From contig JADJWI010000004.1 of NCBI GenBank assembly GCA_016716435.1, positions 62,001 to 126,000 of the forward strand: a DNA stretch of 64,000 nucleotides, read 5' to 3'. The number at the start of each line of letters is the position of its first letter. Positions within the stretch are counted from its first letter, which is position 1. A program made the position numbers and the translations under genes. This document shows, piece by piece, positions 55,067-63,413 of the stretch. A model generated the notes under the pieces. The model was not told where the DNA came from, searched no databases, and worked only from the letters and a program-made list of their open reading frames with translations. This DNA comes from Acidobacteriota bacterium (GTDB lineage: Bacteria > Acidobacteriota > Blastocatellia > Pyrinomonadales > Pyrinomonadaceae).

Positions 55067-56218
55067 CTAAACTCCGATGGCTTCCTTAATCCGCCGAACG
55101 CCTTCGGCCATTCGCTCTTCCGAGTTGCAGAACGATATCCGCAAGAATCCCTTTGCTTCTGAGCCGAAGGCGATGCCGGGAACTGTTATCACGCGATTCT
55201 GGAGGCACTTCTCGGCGATCTCTATGTCGTCGCCGACAGAGCGAACATCGAGCATTGTATAGAACGCACCTTCCGGAGCCGTCGCCTTTAGGCCGAGCTC
55301 TTTATCGAACAGATCGACCAGAAAATCACCGCGTTTCTTATAAACCTCGCGGGCGTGAGCCTTGAAATCCTCGGCCTCGGCAGACCAACCAAGCAGCGAT
55401 GCCTTTTGGGTTATCGCCGAGGCACAAACCGTCAGAAAGCCATGAAGAACCTGGATGCCGTGCATAACCTCGGGCCGCGAACTTGCCGCCCAACCGAGCC
55501 GCCATCCGGTCATGCTGAGCGACTTTGAAAGCCCGCTGACGATCACGGTCCGGTCGTAAAACTCCGAGGCCGAATGCGGCCGCTCGCAAAAATAAAGATC
55601 GCTATAGATCTCATCCGATATCAGATAAATGCCCGTGCCCTCAAGCACTTCGGCGATCTGCCTGAGGTCGGTCTCAGTGAAGATTTTCCCCGTCGGATTC
55701 GAAGGCGAGATGACGACCGCGGCCTTGGTCTTCGGCGTTATCGCCCGCTTGAATTCCTCGATGTCGAACGCAAACTCCGTCTCCGCCGGCAAGCGATAGT
55801 AAACTGGATTACCCTGCGAAATGCGGACGCAAGCGTCGTAAGCCGGAAAACTCGGGTTCGGAAGCAACACGTCGTCGCCGATATCGACTATCGACAGAAA
55901 CGCCGCCGTCATCGCCTCCTGCGACCCGCAGGTTACAACGATGTCCTTGATCCCAAGGCCAAGATGCGGATACTGCTCAGCGATCTTCTCGCGAAGTGCC
56001 GGAAGCCCCGGATGCGATGTGTAGCCATTCTGCTCGTCGGTCGCGACCCGTGCCGCCTCGCGGCGTAGGAAATCCGGCGTCGGCAGGTCAGGCTCGCCCA
56101 ATCCGAAATTGATCGAATCCGGCAAAGCCCGCTCAAAAAACTGCCTGATCAGCGTCGGCTGCAGCCCCTGCAAACGCTTTGGCAGTTGAAATTCCTTTTG
56201 TTCAAATGCAGCTGTCAT
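55067..56218 (-). CDS. Class I/II PLP aminotransferase, possible DapC
   Basis: The 383-residue fold-type I aminotransferase has INFGLGEPDLPTPDFL, PGLPALREKIA, SNPTGKIF, ISDEIYSDL and the PLP lysine in SGLSKSLSMTGWRLGW. It sits between dapD and asd, and no other gene in the DAP cluster encodes the succinyl-aminoketopimelate aminotransferase step. So DapC is likely, but aspartate or aromatic aminotransferase cannot be excluded. It starts 12 bases after the CsbD-like gene. Confidence 0.88.
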   Translation of the reverse strand: MTAAFEQKEFQLPKRLQGLQPTLIRQFFERALPDSINFGLGEPDLPTPDFLRREAARVATDEQNGYTSHPGLPALREKIAEQYPHLGLGIKDIVVTCGSQEAMTAAFLSIVDIGDDVLLPNPSFPAYDACVRISQGNPVYYRLPAETEFAFDIEEFKRAITPKTKAAVVISPSNPTGKIFTETDLRQIAEVLEGTGIYLISDEIYSDLYFCERPHSASEFYDRTVIVSGLSKSLSMTGWRLGWAASSRPEVMHGIQVLHGFLTVCASAITQKASLLGWSAEAEDFKAHAREVYKKRGDFLVDLFDKELGLKATAPEGAFYTMLDVRSVGDDIEIAEKCLQNRVITVPGIAFGSEAKGFLRISFCNSEERMAEGVRRIKEAIGV

Positions 56219-56229
56219 TTCCAGATCGC

Positions 56230-56475
56230 TTACGCCTCATCCTCAGCCGTCTCGCGGTGCGGCGGCTTGCTCGATTCGAGATCCTCTTCAAGCTCTTCGC
56301 GCGCATCGCCGACCTCGAGATTAAACTCACCCTCGGCCGCCGTGTTCGGGTCGCCCGTCAATATCCCGCCGATCATCTCCACCTCGCCAATGATCTTCTG
56401 CCCGAGCCCCGAGATCTTTTCCTTTAACGAATGCTCTTCGTGATCGTCATCCGGTACTTCGTGATCATTACTCAT
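56230..56475 (-). CDS. CsbD-like small acidic protein
   Basis: The 81-residue acidic protein has KEKISGLGQKIIGEVEMIGGILTGDPNTAAEGEFNLEVG in the middle, which follows the CsbD pattern (K..GxxxkxxGxxxexxG.ltgd). CsbD-type proteins respond to general stress. It is packed between dapD and the aminotransferase. Confidence 0.55.
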   Translation of the reverse strand: MSNDHEVPDDDHEEHSLKEKISGLGQKIIGEVEMIGGILTGDPNTAAEGEFNLEVGDAREELEEDLESSKPPHRETAEDEA

Positions 56476-56526
56476 ACTAATAAGTTTACATCGTCTCCCG
56501 CTTTAGGCGGTATTGCGTCAGATCGT

Positions 56527-57357
56527 TTATCGCAGATAGTCTTCGAGCTTGGTTGAAGCGTCGGTCTTGTCGTCGCGGTATTTTACGATGACGGGGCAGT
56601 AGATCGAGAGGCCGTTCGCCTTGCCGAATTCATTCGAAACGGCCCGCGAGCCCTGGACCACGACCGCACCGGCCGGTATCTCAAGCGGGCGGCCGCCCTC
56701 TGCCTTGATGATGCGTTCGTTCGGCAGATCGAATACAGGCGTCGATCGAGTAAGGATCACACCCGTCCCGAGCACTGCCCGCTCGCGGACGATCGTTCCT
56801 TCATAAACGCCGGTGTTGCCGCCGACCATCACATCATCTTCGATCACTACCGGCACAGCACCGACCGGTTCGAGAACGCCGCCGATCTGCGCCGCCGCCG
56901 AAATGTGCACCCGCTTCCCGATCTGTGCACACGAGCCGACCAAGGCGTGCGAATCGACCATCGTTCCCTCATCAACATACGCCCCGACGTTTATATACGC
57001 CGGCGGAACCACGACCACACCCGGAGCAACATAGCTGCCGTCGCGGATCGCCGAACCGCCGATGACGATTCGAACGCCGTCCGCAAGCGACATTGGGCGG
57101 AGCGGAAATGTGTCTTTATCGAAGAACCGCAGCGTCTCGGTCGGCTGCGACATCTCGACCATCTTGCCCATCCGAAACCCGAGCAATATCCCTTGCTTTA
57201 CCCAGGCATTCGCGTGCCAGTTCCCGTCCGCATCCTTCTCCGCCGAGCGTATCTCGCCTCGCCTCAAGGCGAGCTTGAACTCCTCATAAACCTCGCGGTC
57301 CGCCGGCTCAAACTCCGTCTTCGCAAACAACGCCTCGATCTTTTCTTTCAATTCCAT
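56527..57357 (-). CDS. dapD: Tetrahydrodipicolinate N-succinyltransferase
   Basis: The 276-residue left-handed beta-helix acyltransferase has FDKDTFPLRPMSLADGVRIVIGGSAIRDGSYVAPGVVVVPPAYINVGAYVDEGTMVDSHALVGSCAQIGKRVHISA-type hexapeptide rungs and the DapD tail (VYCPVI-like IYCPVIVKYRDDKTD). It adds succinate from succinyl-CoA, which commits the cell to the succinylase branch of DAP synthesis. Confidence 0.96.
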   Translation of the reverse strand: MELKEKIEALFAKTEFEPADREVYEEFKLALRRGEIRSAEKDADGNWHANAWVKQGILLGFRMGKMVEMSQPTETLRFFDKDTFPLRPMSLADGVRIVIGGSAIRDGSYVAPGVVVVPPAYINVGAYVDEGTMVDSHALVGSCAQIGKRVHISAAAQIGGVLEPVGAVPVVIEDDVMVGGNTGVYEGTIVRERAVLGTGVILTRSTPVFDLPNERIIKAEGGRPLEIPAGAVVVQGSRAVSNEFGKANGLSIYCPVIVKYRDDKTDASTKLEDYLR

Positions 57358-57369
57358 ATAACCTATGCC

Positions 57370-57756
57370 TTAACTGTGCTCTCTAATGCTGCGGGCAATC
57401 AGGCCGAGGCCGCCGGCGAAAAGCGTCAGCATCATCAGCGTGTTAAAAAGGTTCGTCGGCTGAAAATAGATCTGGAGATTCATGATTATTCCGGCCAGGA
57501 TGATGACCGCTCCGGTAAAGACCAGTAGCCAGCCGATCAGCGACTTGCCGTTAAAGAAAACTATCCCGACCCCGACGATCAGCGGCACCATCGACAGCCC
57601 GAACGCGTTATAGCCGCCCCAGTTCCAAAAGCCGCTCGTCACGATCACGCGGCTAATGAGCATATATCCCCCGGCAACCGCCATCGCAAGGCCGATCAAA
57701 AATTCGATTAGCCCGCCCGAAGTGCCGCCAACATTTTTCAGGTCATCAATTTCCAT
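57370..57756 (-). CDS. Four-helix membrane protein of unknown function
   Basis: The 128-residue protein has four hydrophobic segments (about 20-36, 52-68, 73-92, 103-122) and no charged active-site motif. It lies 12 bases before dapD and between dapA and dapD. No family is recognised. Confidence 0.7.
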   Translation of the reverse strand: MEIDDLKNVGGTSGGLIEFLIGLAMAVAGGYMLISRVIVTSGFWNWGGYNAFGLSMVPLIVGVGIVFFNGKSLIGWLLVFTGAVIILAGIIMNLQIYFQPTNLFNTLMMLTLFAGGLGLIARSIREHS

Positions 57757-57851
57757 AACGAATTGTGAATTGGCAAATTGTCGATTGTTAATTGGTTAAA
57801 TGAACATGCTTTCCCCATTTCTCAATTAGCCGATTTTCAATTGACAATTGG

Positions 57852-58754
57852 CTAGCTCAGATTCAGTTCCTTGATCACTTTCTTCAGAATACCTTGAGTT
57901 TCCTTTGTCACCGGGACGAGCGGGAGCCTCAGATTTTCTTCGAGCAATCCCATCTCTTTCATAACAAATTTGCACGGTGCGGGTGAGGACTCGATAAAGT
58001 TTGCCTCCATCAGCGGCAGTAGTTGAAAGTGCAGCTTGCGGGCGGCGGTCCAAGCTCCGTCGAGCGCCTTCTCGACCATGCGCGAGGCCTCCTTCGGCAT
58101 TTCATTGGCGATAACGGAGACTAGCCCATCGGCCCCAAGTGCGATCAGCGGCAGCGTCGTCGCGTCGTCGCCGGAAAAGACCTTAAAGCCCTTCGGCCGC
58201 CCGGCCAGGATCGCCATCACCTGCGAGAGGTCGCCCGAGGCTTCTTTCGTTGCGACTATGTTCGGATGGTCGGCTACGAGCCGCAGCGTTGTCTGGGCCG
58301 AGATGTTCGCGGCCGTCCGCCCCGGCACATTGTAAAGCATTATCGGCAAGTCTTTTACGCTCTTAGCGATCTCAGAAAAATGAGCGTAAAGCCCGGCCTG
58401 CGTCGGCTTGTTGTAATAAGGAGCGACGATCAACGCCGCATCCACGCCCAGCTCGCGTGCCTTGCGCGTAAATTCGATCGTCGCCGCGGTCGAGTTGCTC
58501 CCCGTCCCGGCGATCACCTTTGCCTCTTTCCGATGTGCGGCCTCGACGGCGAGCCGGATCACAATGAGCCGCTCGTCCTCCGTCATCGTCGCACTTTCGC
58601 CCGTCGTCCCGCACGGCACAAGCAGCTTCACGCCGCCCTTTATCTGCCGCTCGATCAGCCGCCGAAAGCACTCCTCGTCGATAGATCCGTCCTTCCGAAA
58701 CGGCGTCACAAGGGCCGTCCCGCAGCCCGTCATCCATCCAAGCCGTGATCTCAT
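57852..58754 (-). CDS. dapA: 4-hydroxy-tetrahydrodipicolinate synthase
   Basis: The 300-residue class I aldolase has GCGTALVTPFRKDGSID, PCGTTGESATMTEDER, the Tyr of LYNVPGRTA, and the Schiff-base Lys in IVATKEASGD. It condenses pyruvate with aspartate semialdehyde. The ATG at 58754 fits the conserved start; the frame upstream is short and non-conserved. Next to dapB. Confidence 0.97.
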   Translation of the reverse strand: MRSRLGWMTGCGTALVTPFRKDGSIDEECFRRLIERQIKGGVKLLVPCGTTGESATMTEDERLIVIRLAVEAAHRKEAKVIAGTGSNSTAATIEFTRKARELGVDAALIVAPYYNKPTQAGLYAHFSEIAKSVKDLPIMLYNVPGRTAANISAQTTLRLVADHPNIVATKEASGDLSQVMAILAGRPKGFKVFSGDDATTLPLIALGADGLVSVIANEMPKEASRMVEKALDGAWTAARKLHFQLLPLMEANFIESSPAPCKFVMKEMGLLEENLRLPLVPVTKETQGILKKVIKELNLS

Positions 58755-58795
58755 ATACTGATAATACTCCAACCCGCCTTTCTTTCGCGATCACC

Positions 58796-59506
58796 TTAAA
58801 GCGCCTCAGATCTTCCATCAATGGAATCCTCGATAACCTGAGTAAACTCGTGAACGCCATTCTTCCCCACAATCCACTCGGCCGCTGTGATCGCTCCGTG
58901 TGCAAAGCCCTCGCGGGTCCGGGCGGTGTGTTCGATAAATATCTGATCGGCGATCCCGTCGAACCCGAGCCGGTGCGTTCCGGGGATGTTGCCGGCACGC
59001 GTCGCGGCGATCTCGCCTATCTTTACATGATCTTCGGCAACGGATCTGAGCTTCAGGGCCGTGCCGCTCGGGCTGTCTTTTTTTTGCGAATGATGTTGCT
59101 CTTCGATAAATGCCTCGTATTCGGGAAAGCGGGCGAGCAGTTCGGCGGCGTAACCGGCGATACGGAAAAAGAGATTTACGCCGATCGAAAAATTTGCTCC
59201 ATAGACCATCGAGCCATTGCCGTCGGCAACGATCTTTTCGATCTCGTCCCGCTGCTCGTCCCAACCGGTCGTCCCGACCACGATCGGCACCCCGGCGAGC
59301 ATACACGCCCGCACATTCCGCTCGACGGCAGCCGCAACCGTGAAATCGATCGCAACCTCAGCCGCACGCAACGTCTCAGCAAGCTGCTCCGCCCGAAGCC
59401 CGGCGTGAGTTTCATTGATGATCACCGTGACCGAATGCCCATGCTCCGCCGCAAGGCGTTCGATCAACTTCCCCATCTTCCCGTATCCGATTAGTGCAAG
59501 TTTCAT
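58796..59506 (-). CDS. dapB: 4-hydroxy-tetrahydrodipicolinate reductase
   Basis: The 236-residue protein has GYGKMGKLIERLA (a shortened NAD(P) site), AIDFT, GTTGW, and the catalytic EEQHHSQKKDSPSGTAL. It reduces the DapA product. The ATG at 59506 is preceded by no coding homology; the longer frame is a false extension. Confidence 0.96.
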   Translation of the reverse strand: MKLALIGYGKMGKLIERLAAEHGHSVTVIINETHAGLRAEQLAETLRAAEVAIDFTVAAAVERNVRACMLAGVPIVVGTTGWDEQRDEIEKIVADGNGSMVYGANFSIGVNLFFRIAGYAAELLARFPEYEAFIEEQHHSQKKDSPSGTALKLRSVAEDHVKIGEIAATRAGNIPGTHRLGFDGIADQIFIEHTARTREGFAHGAITAAEWIVGKNGVHEFTQVIEDSIDGRSEAL

Positions 59507-59544
59507 AAAAAAGTCTGCCGCATAGGACAACGTGACTGTAAATA

Positions 59545-60570
59545 CTATTCCTCGGCGGTCTCCGTGACCGCTTTTGGTAACAATTTTCTGACGAGCGATC
59601 CGTACAGATCGACAGCCGATTCGAGATCCTTCTTCAGCACGAATTCGTCCTTCGTGTGTGCAACGAGGATCGAACCCGGGCCGAGGAGGAGCGGCTTGCC
59701 CCAGTTGGGCATGTGCGGAATGTCGGTGGTGAAGCGGACCACCTTTTGGGTAAAGCCTTCTACCGGATGGAGCTTTACCGGTTCGCTGCACGAGAGAACC
59801 TCTATGTTGCCGCGTCCGCGGACGACGCTTTCGAGAGCCTGTTCGATGGGCTCTCTTTTTGTCGTTAGGCGGATAAGAAGCCCGGCTTCCGCCTTTGGTG
59901 GAATGATATTAAGGGCAAGCCCGCCGTCGATGGTGCCGAAATTTACGGTGGTCTCGCCGAAGAAATCGTCGTGCGGGAAATGCGTTCGGCGGATGTCGTC
60001 GAGAATATCCAGAAGCGTCTCGATCGCCGAATCGCCCTGCTCGGGGTACGCCGAATGTGCGGCCTTGCCGGACGTTTTGATCAGCAGCCGAAACGAACCC
60101 TTGGACCCGATCGCGAGGTCATTGTCCGTAGGCTCGCCGTTGATCATATACTCGCACTTCGCCGCAAGCGGATGCTCATTGACCGCCTTCGCACCCGTGC
60201 TCGACCGCTCTTCCTCAACGGTATAGAGCAGCCCGATGTCGTTGATTCCCTCTTGCCGAAGCCGCTCCGCCGCCACGATCTGCGCCGCGATGATCCCCTT
60301 TGCGTCGCACGCCCCGCGGCCGTAGATCTTTTCGTCGTCCTCGGTTGGCGGAATGAATGGCGGCACCGTGTCCATATGCGTCGAGAGCCAGACCCGCGGT
60401 GTGTCGTTCAAAGTCGCGATCACGTTATTCTGGTTCTCTGAAACCGGCTGAAGCTCGACCGTCCATCCGAACGACATCAGATGGTCACGCAAAAAATGCC
60501 CGACCGCTTCCTCTTCGCCGGAAACGGAAGGAATGTTCATCAAAGCCTTCGTAAGTTCAAAAAGTTCCAT
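59545..60570 (-). CDS. dapE: M20 metallopeptidase, probable succinyl-diaminopimelate desuccinylase
   Basis: The 341-residue di-zinc amidohydrolase has STHMDTVPP (His, Asp), YGRGACDAKG (Asp), LYTVEEERSSTGAK (catalytic Glu and metal Glu) and NGEPTDN. Position between dapB and the transporter genes, beside dapD, makes DapE the likely role; ArgE or an aminoacylase are the alternatives. It removes succinate to give LL-DAP. Confidence 0.87.
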   Translation of the reverse strand: MELFELTKALMNIPSVSGEEEAVGHFLRDHLMSFGWTVELQPVSENQNNVIATLNDTPRVWLSTHMDTVPPFIPPTEDDEKIYGRGACDAKGIIAAQIVAAERLRQEGINDIGLLYTVEEERSSTGAKAVNEHPLAAKCEYMINGEPTDNDLAIGSKGSFRLLIKTSGKAAHSAYPEQGDSAIETLLDILDDIRRTHFPHDDFFGETTVNFGTIDGGLALNIIPPKAEAGLLIRLTTKREPIEQALESVVRGRGNIEVLSCSEPVKLHPVEGFTQKVVRFTTDIPHMPNWGKPLLLGPGSILVAHTKDEFVLKKDLESAVDLYGSLVRKLLPKAVTETAEE

Positions 60571-60615
60571 ATCGTCACTAACCCACCATTTTGTGACCGC
60601 GGAGCAAGGTCGCTT

Positions 60616-62415
60616 CTATTTAAGCCGGTCAAAAGCTTCGTCGAGATCGCCCTGCTCACCTAAAATTGTCAGCACGTCGCGTTGCTCGATCTTGGTGTCA
60701 CCTTTCGGCATGATGAGGTCATCCCCCCGTCGTATAGCGATCACAACACATTTACCGAGGCCAAGATCGGCGATTCGTGTCCCGCGCTTTATTCGTCGTC
60801 CTACCGCGATCTCGCGCATCCGTTCCTCGCCCATACCACTTGAGAGAAACTCGAACAAACTCGGCCGAAGTACGATGTTCTCGAGGATCGTAGCGACCGC
60901 TCTTGGCGGGCTCATCACTTCGATATCGGCCTGTTCGAAAGCCTTCAGGTTGGTACTATCATTCACTCTGGCGACCAATCTCATACCATTGTAATCCGAC
61001 CGTATCGCCTGGCTTATGAGAATGTTGACCTTGTCGCTCGAGGTCGCGACGACCACACATTTAGCTTCCTTCAGGCCAGCCTCCTTCAGCACCTCCGGCT
61101 TTGTAGCATCGTCGCAAAAGACCGTAACGCCACGCATATCCTTCGCGAGCTCGCAGCTTTCCTTGTCAGTATCTATGAGTGAGATCGACTCGCCGGCCTC
61201 GACCATCTTTTCGGCCAAAATTCTTGCCGTTTCGTCGGCTCCGATTATCAATATATGTTGTGGCATAACCTTAAAGAATTTTGCGGTTTGGCTCGCAAAT
61301 GTTCCCTGTGTAGCTACTGTTGCCAGAATTATCGCAAAAACCATTGGAACGAAAGACTCTGACCCGACGATCCCATTGTCGCCCAACTTAAGTGCAAAGA
61401 ATGTCGCGATCGAAGCAGCAACTATACCGCGCGGCCCGAGGAACGAGATGAACCATTTCTCGTTCGTCTTCAGCTCCGACCCAAAGGTTGAGAAAAATAC
61501 CCGGATCGGGCGAACGACAAATATCATGATCACGACGATCAACAAACCCGGCCAGCCGAGCGCGATGATGTCGCTTAAAAGCAATCCGGAGGCGAGTAGA
61601 ATGAACACGCTCGAGATGGCAATGCTCGCCAGGTCGCCCTTAAAATCTTCGACCTCTTCTTTGTGAGGAATGTTGAGAGATCCGATCGCTATGCCGGCGA
61701 TTGCGGCCGCCATCACTCCGGCTTCGTGGGCAAATATCTCGGCAATGGTGTATGAAGCCAGAGCCGCTCCCAAGATGCCGATCCGCGTAAATTTGGACGG
61801 AAGCATTCGAAAGCGATCGCTCAGCACCCAAACAATTACTGCAACTGCAACGCCAACGATCACCCCAACCAGAAGCGTTTTGAGTCCAGTCGGAATCGCC
61901 GCCTTCAGGCCCAACGGCGACACAATGGCGGTAAAGATCAGCGACGCGAGGATCACGCCAAGCGGGTCGGCAATTATCGATTCACTTTCAAGTGTGGTCT
62001 TCACCCGTCGATTGACCGATACATTTTGAAGGATCGGCGTTATGACGGTCGGCCCGGTGATCGAAACGATCGCTCCGAACAGGAGGCTCAGCTCCCAGTC
62101 CCACCCGAGCAGAAAATGAACGAGAAGCCCGGCTAGGAAGGTCGTGATCAATATACCAACTGTTACTAGGCCGACAACTGCCCGCGAGGCATGGCGAAGC
62201 TCCTTTACGCTGATCAGCAATCCACCTTCGAAAACGACGATAGCGACCGCCGCCTTTATGACCACCCGAAGAACATCACCCAGAATTTCCGGCTGAATAA
62301 GTCCTAATCCAGCCTTTCCGATAAGCAGGCCGGCCAACAGCAATGGTCCCGTCGCCGGCACGCGAAGCCTATCGGCCAAGATCTGGGCAGAAGTCCCGAC
62401 CAATATCACAAGCAC
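60616..62415 (-). CDS. Cation:proton antiporter with TrkA-N nucleotide-binding domain
   Basis: The 599-residue protein has a 12-helix Na+/H+ exchanger fold (FGAIVSITGPTVITPIL, ESIIADPLGVILA) and a C-terminal RCK/TrkA-N domain (HILIIGADETARILAEKMVEAGE) plus a TrkA-C domain. It probably exchanges K+ or Na+ for H+. The GTG at 62415 is the first usual start. The frame stays open upstream with membrane-like sequence (EQYIFQLKSYDPVLAILGTL), and a CTG behind GGAG may be the real start. Confidence 0.85.
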   Translation of the reverse strand: MLVILVGTSAQILADRLRVPATGPLLLAGLLIGKAGLGLIQPEILGDVLRVVIKAAVAIVVFEGGLLISVKELRHASRAVVGLVTVGILITTFLAGLLVHFLLGWDWELSLLFGAIVSITGPTVITPILQNVSVNRRVKTTLESESIIADPLGVILASLIFTAIVSPLGLKAAIPTGLKTLLVGVIVGVAVAVIVWVLSDRFRMLPSKFTRIGILGAALASYTIAEIFAHEAGVMAAAIAGIAIGSLNIPHKEEVEDFKGDLASIAISSVFILLASGLLLSDIIALGWPGLLIVVIMIFVVRPIRVFFSTFGSELKTNEKWFISFLGPRGIVAASIATFFALKLGDNGIVGSESFVPMVFAIILATVATQGTFASQTAKFFKVMPQHILIIGADETARILAEKMVEAGESISLIDTDKESCELAKDMRGVTVFCDDATKPEVLKEAGLKEAKCVVVATSSDKVNILISQAIRSDYNGMRLVARVNDSTNLKAFEQADIEVMSPPRAVATILENIVLRPSLFEFLSSGMGEERMREIAVGRRIKRGTRIADLGLGKCVVIAIRRGDDLIMPKGDTKIEQRDVLTILGEQGDLDEAFDRLK

Positions 62416-62528
62416 CAGCGTCCCGAGGATCGCCAGAACCGGGTCGTAACTCTTAAGCTGAAAGATGTATTGCTCTAACAGATTCTCAGCTCCACTCGAA
62501 GGTTGTAGTCGCTATGAAAAGTTCCATC

Positions 62529-63326
62529 TTAGTTCTGGGGTAATCGGTCGGCGAACATCGCCTTAAGTTCCTTCAATTCACTCTGTAGGTCGGCAATGCA
62601 TGGTTCACCGCGGTCGGGTGCCGTCTCTTTGTCGCGTTGGATAAAGAAGGTCGCGAGAGTCGCCGTCATATACCCAAAAACAGCGAAACCATAAACTGCC
62701 AGCAAAAGACAGAGCATTCGGCCCTCGGCTGTTTTTGGAAAATAGTCTGAGCCGATCGACGTTATCATCATGGCTGTCCACCACAATGCATCCGCGTAGC
62801 TGACAAAGCCACCCTCAACACCTTCTTCGAAATTATACATTCCGGCGGCTCCGCCTACTACGACGATGAGTGTCAACATCAGAACATATCCCAGGCCCCG
62901 TCGACTGAAGGCGGAGCCGAGCGAACGCATGCCCCGATTAAGCGACGTCAGCAGCCGCACCAACCGCAGGCCGCGCGCCGCACGTGCAGCTCGGAGCAGC
63001 TTGAATGCCTGAAACGCCCGAAATATACGCAGTGCCGGCAACGCGAGAGCGAGCAGCGTCAGCCAATGCCGCTTTATATACTCAAACTTTTCCGGCGCCA
63101 GCAACAGCTTGACCCCGTAATCTATACCGAAGATTATCCAGATGACATTCCCGAGCGTTTCGAGAAACGGGCTGATACCCCTGGTCATCTCAAGCACAAG
63201 CAAGACCAGCCAGATGATGCTCAGCAACAGCATCGGTATCTCAAGCCATTCGTCCAGCTGGTCAACTATCGCCCACCGCTCCGCCTTGATCTCCTTCTTT
63301 ACAACTTCCTTTTCAATTTGTTCCAT
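62529..63326 (-). CDS. Voltage-gated-type ion channel with atypical filter
   Basis: The 265-residue protein has six membrane segments. S4 is Arg-rich (LRIFRAFQAFKLLRAARAARGLRLVRLL) and the pore reads WWTAMMITSIGSDYFP. The potassium filter TVGYGD is replaced by TSIGSD, so selectivity is uncertain. The C-terminal helix is followed by a short coiled coil. It lies next to the antiporter and could balance monovalent ions. Confidence 0.85.
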   Translation of the reverse strand: MEQIEKEVVKKEIKAERWAIVDQLDEWLEIPMLLLSIIWLVLLVLEMTRGISPFLETLGNVIWIIFGIDYGVKLLLAPEKFEYIKRHWLTLLALALPALRIFRAFQAFKLLRAARAARGLRLVRLLTSLNRGMRSLGSAFSRRGLGYVLMLTLIVVVGGAAGMYNFEEGVEGGFVSYADALWWTAMMITSIGSDYFPKTAEGRMLCLLLAVYGFAVFGYMTATLATFFIQRDKETAPDRGEPCIADLQSELKELKAMFADRLPQN

Positions 63327-63413
63327 CCGACAACCTCCGGGTCTTTTCCTGACTTCCGGAAATTATCGCATAGACCTAAAGTTGTTCTGCTTTTCTTAAA
63401 ACCCGAAAATTGA

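Noticed and set aside
57770..57850. AATTG-rich inverted words between dapA and the membrane gene (for example CAATTG, ATTGTCAATTG-like)
   Set aside because: They may be another dispersed repeat, but the words are short and AT-rich, and no second copy was seen in the window.
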